From: Psococerastis gibbosa
Taxonomy: Eukaryota > Arthropoda > Insecta > Psocodea > Psocidae
DNA: 64,000 nt
Direction: 5' to 3'
Assembly (NCBI GenBank): GCA_963971405.1
Contig: OZ020485.1
Location: 5,084,001-5,148,000, forward strand
This document shows, piece by piece, positions 35,585 to 45,905 of the stretch (position 1 is the first letter of the stretch; the number at the start of each line of letters is the position of its first letter). The notes under the pieces were generated by a model. It ran no database searches and was not told the DNA's origin. It worked only from the letters and a program-made list of their open reading frames with translations. Position numbers and translations under genes: made by a program.

Positions 35585-37033
35585 AATTATTTGTACTGAG
35601 GGAAAGTTAGTTAAGATCACAGACACCGGCAATAAGGTCAATTAATTTTAATCTTCGCTTTTGAATTTCATTAATTAATTAATCCAGCACTTTCTTTAGT
35701 TCTCAGCTCTTCAAATGAATGATGTTTTTATGAAATGTACTGTATATAGTGCATGAACTTAACTATATTTACTCATTCTTATGACCCGTGTATAGTCGAA
35801 AACTCATATAAATGCTGCTTCGTATCTAGATTTTTCCCTTTTTCTTTCAGAGGGAACCCCCGAACACTATTCAAAAAAGTATTGGGTACGGTCGTGAACG
35901 AAATTGGAATATTTCAAACGGGGTCTAGTATTTCAAGATTTATTTTGTGTTTTATCAATGAAACAAGGCCACTGGGTAGGAAAACTCTCTTGATGAGAGC
36001 AGATGTAAACAAAAATGTTGCCTTCAACAAATTGATCGATTAATAATTGTAAGAGCCGAGAGGTCCAAAAAATTAACGCATATGGAAAATAAAGATAATT
36101 GTATTTCTTCCTTTCTTTATAATGCAGCTTTTGGTGCCTTTTACTTTCAACTATTACCAGAACAGGGAATGCCTCTCATAAATTTCTGGCATTGTCACAG
36201 CAAAGCTCCATAAATTACCCCAATAGCTCTGGAGGCATTCAATTTACCAATAGCCCTGTAAGGTCCGTTATTGGACTGAAATAAAATAGGTAAAACAAAG
36301 TAGGACTTTGCTGTTTCAAAATGAAAAATATGAGGTCGATAATACAATATATTCTGGTCAGCTTCAAAATAGAAAGGCTGGCCATGAATTCTGCAACTGA
36401 CCAAGCAAAGGTTTCCACGGTAATAAATCAGAATTGATACATAGTCGGGTCGCCAAGTAAAGAATTTTATTCTGGACTAGAAATATAGTTTAGGGTTTCC
36501 TCCATGAAATATATAGTAGTGCCTACTATTGTCTGCTAGGTAGAGTTATTGCATGTAGCCTATGAGGACAGCTGATACAAATACTATACCTGGTCTCTTC
36601 TTTCAGAAGCGCCAGGCCATGCTGAACCTTGTAGCTGAGAAGTCAGTATTTTTAGTTACAGAAGATCAGGAGTCAAATTAAATACAGTAGGTATCTAATT
36701 AAATTAAACCAAGTGAATGACGGGCAAATCATCCCTGTTATTCACATTCTCAGTCATACAGACCCATAAACCGGAAATTTTGTAGCTAGAAAACGTAGTT
36801 TACATACCCTAGTTACATATGTAACTTCCAACTTAAAGCTGCTCTTTTAAAACTAAGAGAGCAAATTATTTCTAGCTGAACAAAGTTTCTCTCCCCAAAA
36901 TGTAAGGGACATTGGGTTTGCATCATTCAGAGATTGTGTACCTGTAAGGATGAAACTGGCCGGGGCAGAGATCGACCGCGTTCGAATTTTGATTTTGGTC
37001 AGTTCATTATTTCTTCTTTTGTTAAGAAGTATG
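35585..37033. other. Gene-free stretch
   Basis: No gene is supported. The small block at 36085-36115 is shared with 7785-7830. Confidence 0.45.
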
Positions 37034-37361
37034 TTGTATGTTAAGAAGAGCATGTGGCTTTTCTCTGATTGACAGAGTGAGAAACACCGACATAAGATGC
37101 CAAATGAGAACAAGAGTCATCCACGAAAAGCTGCGAGAAAGACGACTAAGCTGGTGGGGGCACGTCGAGAGGAGGGGGGACAACGAGTTGATAAAAAGAG
37201 TGCGATCAACACCCGTACCAGGAACCAGAGCACGTGGACGACCAAAAATCTCACTGGCGAGTAAAACACGGAAGGACCTACTAATTGCCAATCTCTCGAA
37301 GGAACAGGCCCAAGACCGGGTGACCTGGAAGCGTTGCTGTCGTGCCGCCGACCCCCCGTGA
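37034..37361 (+). pseudogene. LINE ORF2 C-terminal fragment (RTE/R2-like tail)
   Basis: An open 109-codon stretch encodes LRRACGFSLIDRVRNTDIRC, then ERRLSWWGHVERR, then a Gly/Arg/Pro-rich 'ARGRPK' and a terminal 'RVTWKRCCRAADPP'. This is the well-known C-terminal tail of non-LTR endonuclease/RT proteins ('RW.GHV.RR...GRP...W'). No RT catalytic domain is present; the copy is 5'-truncated. The 3' side ends 'aaaaagtaaagtaag'. Confidence 0.75.
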
Positions 37362-37639
37362 AGGGAAATGGCGCTGAAAAAGTAAAGTAAGTATTATTTC
37401 TTCTTTTCCCTAATTTTCTTTGTTCTTAAGGAAATAGGTTGGTAGTCATTACTGCATCGTTCAATACATTAAGTTCCATGATTCTTCAAGGCTTGAATCT
37501 AAAATTCTAATTGAGCCATCAATTTTGATTCAGGTATCACCTGAGCTGGGGGCCATACGTACTTACTCTAATGTAATTGTTCCCTGCCACCCGTGTAATC
37601 ACAACGTTATGATGTGAGCTGAGCCTTCGTGATACAAAC

Positions 37640-37770
37640 TGAGAAGTCTACCACTGAAGATGTTGATCACAAATGTTGACAAAACGTTTGGAAGTACGCT
37701 TTCATAACGACCACGGCCTATACTCCCGGATTCTACAGCTTGATCAAGGCAGGAGTAGCATAGCATATTC
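37640..37770 (+). mobile_element. SINE-like retroposon, family 2 (partial)
   Basis: It holds 'ccactgaagatgttgatcac', 'gttgacaaaacgtttggaag' and 'tttcataacgaccacggcc', the same order as in 54545-54700. The GAAA box is AAAA here. Confidence 0.6.
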
Positions 37771-37906
37771 CATTTTGACATTGGGGGTCCTGCTACTGAT
37801 GGCAATTGTAATTCACATAATAATGTATATACTTATGCAGAAAATTACCGTTACGGAACCGTTAGATTACACAACTGCCATGTGTCGGGTCTTAAGCTAT
37901 TTCAGC

Positions 37907-38228
37907 CATTCAGGGCTAGTAGTAGTAGTAGTAGTAGTAGTAGTGTTCGTCGGGTTAATAACGACTTAGACCTCAAATTTGGGCCCATAGAGCGACCCCG
38001 ACTTGACTGTCCTACGCCAGCCCATAGGACCGTGGACCTCCTGATTATAGTGGATTCCGAACCACTTGGGAAACACAGTGAAGTCACACGATTAGTTCGG
38101 AGGTGACCAGGACAAGTCCTACCATGTTTCCCTACCGGCACTGTGCACACGACCAAGCTATCTGCAGCTTTGAACCTGCTCTGGTCCGCTGGATTCAACA
38201 TGGTACGGCGGCCGGTCATTCAGGGCTA
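37907..38228 (-). mobile_element. Retroposon copy with 12-bp target duplication, family 3
   Basis: CATTCAGGGCTA occurs at 37907-37918 and 38217-38228. The body between is near-identical to 18403-18692. On the minus strand it ends in a (CTA)n tail (37919-37942), a microsatellite tail typical of some LINE-mobilised SINEs. Confidence 0.8.
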
Positions 38229-38326
38229 AGTACCTACTGTTCCCTGATTGGTCAATTCACGTTAACTATAGTGCTGATTGCCTTACTACAAATATTAGGT
38301 TCTTATAAATGAATATAATGAATATG

Positions 38327-38555
38327 TCAGGACATGTAGAGTAGTGGAACGGACTCCGACTATATCACCCGAAAGGTTGTTGGTTCGAGTCCCACATTTG
38401 CTATATTTTCAGGCCATACTTCGGGAGGCATGTAAAGCAGGCGGTCCCGGGCTTTCCTTGTTGAGTGTAGGAGAGGGCTTATAGCCCTAACTCCGCTAGG
38501 TTGGCTTAGTAAGAGAACAAAAAAGTCAATATTTATTTATTTATGTATTTATGTT
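38327..38555 (+). mobile_element. tRNA-derived SINE, family 1 (full)
   Basis: This is the best-preserved copy: 'caggacatgtagagtagtgg', 'ggttgttggttcgagtccca', 'gcggtcccgggctttcc', 'gagggcttatagcccta', 'ctccgctaggttggcttag', and a tail of TATTTATTTATT. Confidence 0.8.
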
Positions 38556-39003
38556 AAAGACTCGTCATGTTCATTACCTACTACCATGAAAGGAAATCCC
38601 ATCTGTCCATATAATCGTACAGTGGTAAGCATCCATTCGATTTTCCGAAAATCCTTTGAAATTTGAAATTAATGAAATAAAACACACAACACAACTTTGT
38701 CAAGTATTACTAAAAATTATAATTGATAGTGACCGGTTGACTAGGCTACAGAGAAACAATACTGTAGTCTGACCAAGTGCCGAAACTTTTCAATTTGAAT
38801 TAAAAAAATATTAATTCTTGAGAATGCTGTGTGTTTAATTTATTTAATTTATACCAGGGTGAAGTAGCCTACAACAAAGTGAAAGTGGAAAAAATTATTT
38901 AAAAAAGCGTGACATTTTTAAAATTTCAGTATAAAAAATGATAATAAGACGGGAATACTGACGCCAGAGACGTCATGTCCACTGGGCATTTGCCATTAGT
39001 TGT

Positions 39004-39312
39004 TTAATAACGAGGAACTGCTGGAAGGTCCCCTCTCGAAGGAATCCTCAAAGGACATCCGCGCGCTACATAATTTATGACTCGTGTCAGCACCCACGCT
39101 GTGGTCGTCGTGGCAATCTCAGAACCTGTCACATTTAACGTATCATGTCCAAGACTGAGCTGCACACTGCACGAATTCCATGTCAAGCTGACGTAGCGGA
39201 CATATTCATTCATGCACTTAAAAGAGGGTGATGGCCAGGTGTCGGGAAGTAAAATAGTACATGTCTGTCGGATACCAAGGGGGGGGGGGAGGGGTTGTAG
39301 GCATGTTCCCAT
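39004..39312 (-). other. Unassigned open frame, possible exon remnant
   Basis: The 102-codon frame is more GC-rich than its surroundings and has scattered Cys (QTC, KCM, NSC, RGC). I recognise no family. A G homopolymer lies at its 5' end (39280-39292). No clear splice sites were found, so it is not called as a gene. Confidence 0.15.
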
Positions 39313-39941
39313 TTTTGGAAAATATATAAGATTTAATCGTGTAAGATTCTAATATAATTCTAATATAACTTCTGAGTTGCCGCAATGCCAAACTTGGTCA
39401 CCTTGCTATTGTGAAACCAAGTGACGATATTTAAAAATTTCTTGTCATTTAAGTTTTTTATGATTTAATTATGTAAAGGGCTAATATTCCTATGAATATT
39501 GAGAGCAATTCTTAACTGCTTGTTAATTAATGTAAAGTTTGATCAACGTCAATGATTTATATTGTAGTTATAAATGGTCTAAAGCTCTGAGCTTCATGGA
39601 TACATATACATATACTGTATATATTTTGTTACTATCATAATTAAACCACTACTTTCCTTAGTTAGGAGCTTACTCATTACTGAACAAGCACATGAACCAG
39701 ATATTTGGAATAATTTTGTTTGTTTCTTGCTTATAACAGTGTTTTATAAGTAGTTTTGAACTAAGATTCAGGAATTAATCGTAGGCCAATATTTCAAAAA
39801 CACCTATACTAAAAAACACCTATACTAAGAAAGAACTAATCGGTGTCATCTGGTACAAGAGGCCGAAGTAAATATTTTAGGGAAATGACAAATACGTCAT
39901 AACAGGCAGATGTCATATAAAGCGTATATACAAAGCCTTAA

Positions 39942-40654
39942 GGCCAAACCGGAGGGTTGTAGCCTTGACCGTTGAGCGTTGAATACATAGAAATATAATA
40001 GAACTGGAGCGGCGGGAGTCATAATATGCCTTACGAGGCACCCGTTAACCATAAGCCAACTATCAGATATAAGTACCAACGCAAAAAATATCAAAGTCTT
40101 ATACATTGCACATAAGCGGATACCTGGACCCGGTCAAAAACTCTGTAGTTTCGAAGTTAGCTTGTTCAGGCTATTTCCCCGCCGAATTGCGTACTTATCT
40201 TGTGCAGGCTACACTAACAGTCATATTGATAACGGTCTCCAGCCACGGGATCGTTGAATATCCATTTTATAAACAAAGCCCCGCGTCTCGTACCTGTTCC
40301 GTATTTGACTTGTGTTATTTCAAATAATTGCAGTTTTAATTATTTCTGGCGCTTTACTGTCAAATTAAGTGTTGAGCTTCTAACTAATGTGCATTTCATT
40401 ACAAAAGTTGGAGGTTTTTCTTCCCTGTGGGGCACGTAAAAATGTTCTAAACGGTATGTTTTTAATTGCTTCATGCACAAATTTTAGACCTAATGTAATT
40501 GTAATTTTTGGTTTAGTCAATAGTGTAAGCATGTCTACGCGTATACTATACCCTTCTATCGATTTTTACTATACCACTGCGGTTTAAAACATATATTACG
40601 AACCCTCTGCAAAGACATTTCCAGGCCAGTCACGTGACCCCCTCCGGTTTGGCC
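39942..40654. mobile_element. TTAA-flanked MITE (piggyBac-like)
   Basis: Terminal repeats GGCCAAACCGGAGGG and CCCTCCGGTTTGGCC are perfect over 15 bp. TTAA flanks both ends (39938-39941, 40655-40658). The 713-bp interior contains a block shared with 34430-34660 and no transposase. Confidence 0.8.
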
Positions 40655-40882
40655 TTAATGAAAACCAAACTTCGTTTTGTAATTACGTCATAATAGGCGG
40701 TTGGTCAATATAGGCGGAGTCATAATAAACGAATTCAACTGCACTTGGATTTCCAGGTACGTTAATCCTCCACATCACATTCCAGGAAACATAAGCCGAA
40801 GTAAATATTTTAAAATAGCATAAATTGAAGTAGTGAGTACTTGCATTTCCAGGTATTTGCCAAGTACGTTAATCCTCCAGAT

Positions 40883-41180
40883 CAGGGGTTCCCAAACTTT
40901 TTTGTCCGTGGACCACTACATTATTTTATGATGACCACCATGGCTGTGACAGAAAAATCGTCAAATTCTAGGAGCAAGATCAAGTAGTTTGTGCGTACAA
41001 TTAGACTACGTGCTAATATTTTATTAAATGTTTAGGACTGGTATCGGTTGGATTTTACAATTCAGTGCCAAGGGTTGCTGTAATTTACTTCAAATTTCCA
41101 ATAACTCAGCTGTTTTATTTTTTTATTTCTTACTTTGGCCACCTGATGTTTGTCTGTGGACCACAGTTTGGGAACCACTG
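40883..41180. mobile_element. hAT MITE ('CAGGGGTTCCCAAACT' type)
   Basis: The ends are CAGGGGTTCCCAAACT and AGTTTGGGAACCACTG, with GGACCAC words next to each. The flanks CTCCAGAT and CTCCAGCA agree at 6 of 8. A second copy is at 57367-57677. Confidence 0.85.
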
Positions 41181-41869
41181 CTCCAGCAGATAAATTTATC
41201 GTAGACTACTTCTAACGCTCCCCTACGAAAGCTTACAAATCGATCTTCTTTTCCATTATTGTATGACTCGAGTGAAATTACTTGTGGTAAATTTTTAATA
41301 GACCCACCTTGGATGATATGTCCATGTCAGGCTAGCAAGCTGGAAGCTAGCACGCTAGCCCATAGCTTGCTATACTATCATGAATAGGCCTACTGGGCGC
41401 GAGAGCCAGTAATAAATTAAGATATTTTTCTATTGCCAAATTGCAATTATTTGAAACTGAATACCATGAAGACTTTTTGCTGCATAACGGTCAGGATTAC
41501 ATCACAATCGGTTATTCAGTTTGGTGCAAATGTGTATTGTCACAGAGCCATCATTTGCCCGCATGCAACTTTGAAGAACGAATTTGCTAATTTATTTGAC
41601 AAACATTTCCAATACCATGTTTTATTAGTGAATATACTAATTATCCTCTGGGCTGCAGGCTACTATAGCAGGTGGCAGATAGCGAGAAGACCAGCATATA
41701 TTGTGGGTAGTTGCGAATATCGCGAATAAGCAGTCACTGACCTAACAGCGGCATAATCGGCGGGTGTGGTGGCAAGGCTGGTGGTGCAGGCTTGTCTGAG
41801 GATGACTACGTGTACGTATGTGACGGGGCGAATAGTTGCCGCCACTAAATAAGCAACCACTACTAGGGC

Positions 41870-42120
41870 ACTCTTTGTTCCTGGAATTGGGCCCCGAAGG
41901 TTGAGGAACTCGATGAAGAGTCAACGGAATAACGATGCAAAATGCAGCGGAAAACCACTGTATAAAAAAATGCATAATACAGCAGTCATTAATACATTCG
42001 ATACTCTACATACTTGACTTCCTTTTGGGGAGCCCAATGTACGGTGTCTACGTGCCAGCGATTGCCATGATGATCGCCAATTTTCGACAGAAGAGGCATT
42101 TGAAGAAGGAGAAGATAAGC
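41870..42120 (+). pseudogene. LINE 3' fragment
   Basis: It contains 'ggccccgaaggttgaggaactc' and, at 42045-42110, a short frame reading AIAMMIANFRQKRHLKKEK, the common LINE C-terminal end ('IAMMIANLR...RHLKKK'). The minus-strand block at 53450-53800 carries the same parts. Confidence 0.6.
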
Positions 42121-43404
42121 TACCCCCTCCCCCATAGAGCTTTTCTGCAGAGCCTAAATTTAACAAAAAAATCTCAAACTATGGCTAATTTTACGTAATA
42201 TGAGGCAAGACGTAGACACAGTGTCTATATTTTCTAAGAAGGGAATATGAACTGCAGTCATGTAACTTTCATGATTTGGTGCTGACACCATAAAATATTG
42301 AATTAGTCTTAGTTGTCAAACATCTCTAAAAAAAATAATTCAACTGAGTCTGGATGGTTTGAATTGAATTGAATTGGATTAAAAACGACTTTATTGAAAA
42401 AAAACTAACAATAAGACTATTAAGTCTTCTTTTCATGCTAACCTTAAGAAACAAAAATATTGTATTAATTACTGATAGATGCTTAAAATTAAATAGAGAA
42501 GAAACAAGAGAGGAAGAGAGAGAGAGAAAAAAGAAATAAAAAAGAAGGATCCATTGTCGTCACAATTAATTATGAGACCGGTTTGTTTCAAAATCAAAAT
42601 AAAAAATTAAATCCAAGCCAATATTAGTGTAATGCAATTCAGACCACAGAGAAATTTTGAAGAGAGCACTGTTGAATGAATTCCCGAAGGCGAGCATGTT
42701 GTGGCTGCACTGACGGGAGATAACTGCAAGATAGATGCAGATTTTGGGGGAGAAGCAGCAACCGCGAGCAGGCTACATTAAACTCTTTGTGACGCAAATG
42801 AGGTAAATAGTGGGGTAAAATTACACAGAGACGTTTTCATTTCTATTGAACTCGGCTGCTCATCTCTTTCCGCTCACTTGTGGTCTGTCTATCAAAGGCT
42901 CAATCCAATAGCGCCTCCCAACAACAAAGCAAATATAGCATCAGTCAATAGAAGCTGTGTTTACTGAAGACTCTGGGTTATAAGGTATTTTAACGCTATG
43001 ACACATACTACGGGCAGGGCTTTTTTGAGCGAATTATCAAATATTGTAAAGCCCTTGCGAACCGTCTCACTATACTACTACAAGGACAAAAAAGGTGCGG
43101 AACCCCTCCTCTAACCTAGTCTAACAGAGGACCTCTGTGTTATTGTGATTAGTTATTAGGGCCGGGATGTTGGGCTGAGCTCAATTAAGTTACGTTAACT
43201 TTTAATTTTGGTGATTATTTAATAAGTCAAAAATTTCGTAATACTTATATTTACGTTTAGCACTGTTTCTTTTATGTGTGAGCGTAATTTTAAATAATTA
43301 TATGAGTGCTAAGAGAGGTAGCTATGAACGAACTGATGGATAAATAGGATAATTCTTGTCTCTATCATCAAAATCATGTGACTTTTTTTTTTAACCAAAA
43401 GATT
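42121..43404. other. Gene-free stretch
   Basis: No gene is supported. A purine-rich run (GAGA repeats) lies near 42500-42545. Confidence 0.45.
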
Positions 43405-43568
43405 AAATCGTATACAAATAATTTAATGAATGTATCCAATTAACTTCTTCAATTCCCTCACTAAGCCATCCCATAAAATAATAAGTACTTGTGTCGAGCT
43501 ATGACACGTCTCCGACCGCAAGGGTGTGTAGGTAGATGCTCGCACAAGTTCCCACCTTGCCACCGAAG
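43405..43568 (-). mobile_element. SINE-like repeat, family 4
   Basis: On the minus strand it reads 'gcaaggtggga-cttgtgcgag' and 'ggagacgtgtcatagctcga', and ends 'ggatacattcattaaatt-tttgtatacgat'. Six copies lie at or near the serine protease homologue genes (49316, 50398, 53995, 55080, 59540). The head has an A-box-like TGGTAGCGTG but no clear B box. Confidence 0.6.
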
Positions 43569-43569
43569 C

Positions 43570-44435
43570 ATTGTTTGCTTTCCAATGTATACGTAGTTAT
43601 AAGGAAAGCTTTGTGACGGTCGAAATTTACGATTCCGAGATTTCAACGGATTTACACGTTTTGAGGTCCCAGGAACCCCAAAAAACGTGGTTTTTACGAA
43701 ATGTCTGTCTGTCTGTCTGTCTGTCTGTTCGTCGATTTCCGGGCAAACTACTCGGTCGATTTTGATGAAATTCGGCAGGTAGGTTCACAAAAATCATACC
43801 TCGGAATTATTTTTTTTTTTTTGGGCTATCTCAATTTGGGGCGTTTTATTTTCAAAAAACTCCAAAAAAACGTCTAAAAAATTATTTCTCAAAAACGGCT
43901 CTAACGATTTCTTTTAAATTCACATTATATTGTAGCCTCGTTATTAATGTTGATAAAATGCGTTGGGTCGCTTGCCCCTTGATAGTTTGCTTCTGGGGGT
44001 AAAAAAATAAAAATAACTAAATTTTAATGAAAAATGACTGAAAAATAATTTTTCTGTGAAACCTTCCTATCGATGATTTCTAACATCAGGCATGTTTTAG
44101 GTGTTAAATTGAGTAACGAAACCGGACAGTTTGCGTTTCCAAAAAACTATTGGGTTCTGTGCAAAAAAAATTTGAAAAAATTAGAGCAAATTCACGCTGA
44201 AATGCAATGCGTGCCCTGCCATTATTGCAGTGTGGTAATGTGTTGGTCTGACCTATCTAGAATTTACGTCACCTTCAGTGATGTCAGGTGGACGACCCCC
44301 CCCCCCCCCCCCCCCCCCGTGATATCCGAAATTTAGATATAGGAAGATTATTTACCATGAAATTAATTATTTTCTCTCTCTACTATTCGATAAATTGGAA
44401 AGCATGTTCGAGTAAATTCGGACCGGTTCTTTACT
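43570..44435 (-). mobile_element. ~850-bp poly-G repeat, inverted full copy
   Basis: This is the complement of 27085-27961, with both ends present ('tttgctttccaatgtatacg' left, 'ataaattggaaagcatgttc' right). The homopolymer appears as about 21 C at 44297-44318, and the (TGTC)n block at 43701-43728. Confidence 0.75.
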
Positions 44436-44679
44436 GTCTGATGGTATAATTTTGCGTTTAAGTGTCATCTGAAATTGGCTGTAAGCCAGATAGAAAGTTT
44501 CCTGTTTCGTAGTCAAGCCTAACTACAGTATGGGTTAGAGGTTAGAAGAAGAGACCCCCGAGTGGTCTATATTCCATAATATAGAATATATTATGAAATT
44601 CAGATTAAAAGAAATTGTTCCATTAATATTATTTTTCGAATGCCTAAGGCGTTAACCGAAATTAGAAGAATTATAAACT

Positions 44680-44751
44680 GGACTTGGCGGGATTCGAACC
44701 CACCATCTACGCCTATCCGTGGCGTTGCCTTAACCGCTGGACCACAAGCCC
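44680..44751 (-). repeat. Complete tRNA-like unit (not a functional tRNA gene)
   Basis: These 72 nt fold as a cloverleaf: acceptor GGGCTTG/CAAGTCC (one G-U), anticodon stem ACGCC/GGCGT with loop ACGGATA, T arm GTGGG-TTCGAAT-CCCGC, and A-box-like TGGTCCAGCGG. The nominal anticodon would be GGA, but position 33 is C instead of U and the D stem is poor. It belongs to the dispersed family at 11322, 24880 and 59818, so it is a SINE/MITE component. The element end 'taaccgaaattag' lies just left. Confidence 0.65.
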
Positions 44752-44765
44752 GACAAGTGCAATGC

Positions 44766-44769
<4 letters not shown>

Positions 44770-44797
<28 letters not shown>
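44770..44797. repeat. (TA)n microsatellite
   Basis: A direct run of TA units. Confidence 0.9.
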
Positions 44798-44803
<6 letters not shown>

Positions 44804-44929
44804 CCCTTATTGACAAGATTCGTATTGCTAAACAGGTAGCACAACCACACAACTACCTAGCCGAACAGGTATGTCAGCTCATTTTATTGCTTAAAAGCAA
44901 TGTTTTATTCAATATATCTTATCTTATCT

Positions 44930-45015
44930 TAGTTTTTAGTTTTTTAGTTTTAGTTTTAGTTTTAGTTTTAGTTTTAGTTTTAGTTTTAGTTTTAGTTTTA
45001 GTTTTTAGTTTTAGT
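44930..45015. repeat. (TTTTAG)n microsatellite
   Basis: About 12 units of AGTTTT with slight length changes. It is followed by 'gggggcccagcacaggctcg', which looks like the end of an unrecognised retroposon. Confidence 0.9.
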
Positions 45016-45491
45016 TATTAGCTGTATTAAAAGGGGGCCCAGCACAGGCTCGTCCTAAAGGGTACCCACCTACTGATATTATACTTAGAAAATAATTGTA
45101 AATCTATATTTTGAAGGAGATAAAAATTTACTTTACTTTACTTATATATTGCAGTGTTATATTGTATATATCACTACCACTAACCTAACATTGTTTGAGG
45201 GAATTAGCCAAAGTGAAATGTCGCTGTTACATACCATATAATACTGCAATATAGGCCCTAAGAAGTTCCTGTTTCAGGTAAAGTAGATTACAAACTATGT
45301 TTTGGTGAATACATTCGCTAATGCACCATTTCTTTATGTGCATACTGTATACTGTATGGAGTATTCCTCAAAATTGCAACATATGCATTAACGTTTAACT
45401 TCATTGTGGAACATTGGGAAAGTAAGCAATAACAGGCAATACTACACAGGCTATATTTTGCCACAATATAGCAACGTTATATATTTTAAAT

Positions 45492-45905
45492 TTAACCCAT
45501 GGTGTCATTGAAGCAGGTGGAGCATACATAATTTTCCGTTATGTCAACAAAGTCAGGGGGACTTGCCCCGTGGCTGGCTTCGGTTACCCACTTGACGGTT
45601 TTTCCAGTGAATTCATCAATCCAAGGCTTGAAGGCTTGTACCTTGGTGTACACGTCTGGGTAATCCTTATCAGCACATTTCCGTGTCATTTGATAAGTCA
45701 TTGCAATTTGTACACCCTTGTACACAACTGGCCCTCCAAAGTCCATCTGACACATTCCGCGACCTTTGCTCTGCGCGCAGATGGTATTAGAACCGAGAAC
45801 TATAGTGCCAAGTTCAAGTTTGCTGAAGTGTTGGTAAATTCCGAAGCAATCGTACATTGAAACAGCGGTGATGTTGGTAGTAACTAAGTAGCCAGACGGA
45901 ATATT
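45492..45905 (-). CDS. Downstream SP homologue, exon 4
   Basis: The acceptor is TTATAG|AAT and the stop is TAA at 45494-45492. It encodes NIPSGYLVTTNITAVSMYDC, then the Ser195 region MCQMDFGGPVV and the terminal helix. NIT and NDT are possible N-glycosylation sites. Confidence 0.88.
   Translation of the reverse strand, partial: NIPSGYLVTTNITAVSMYDCFGIYQHFSKLELGTIVLGSNTICAQSKGRGMCQMDFGGPVVYKGVQIAMTYQMTRKCADKDYPDVYTKVQAFKPWIDEFTGKTVKWVTEASHGASPPDFVDITENYVCSTCFNDTMG

Noticed and set aside
37902..38219. 105-aa minus-strand host gene
   Set aside because: The frame is inside a retroposon with its own target duplication, and poly-Leu comes from the (CTA)n tail.
44680..44751. Functional tRNA gene
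   Set aside because: It folds well, but position 33 is not U, the D stem is poor, and the same sequence is dispersed as a foldback repeat.
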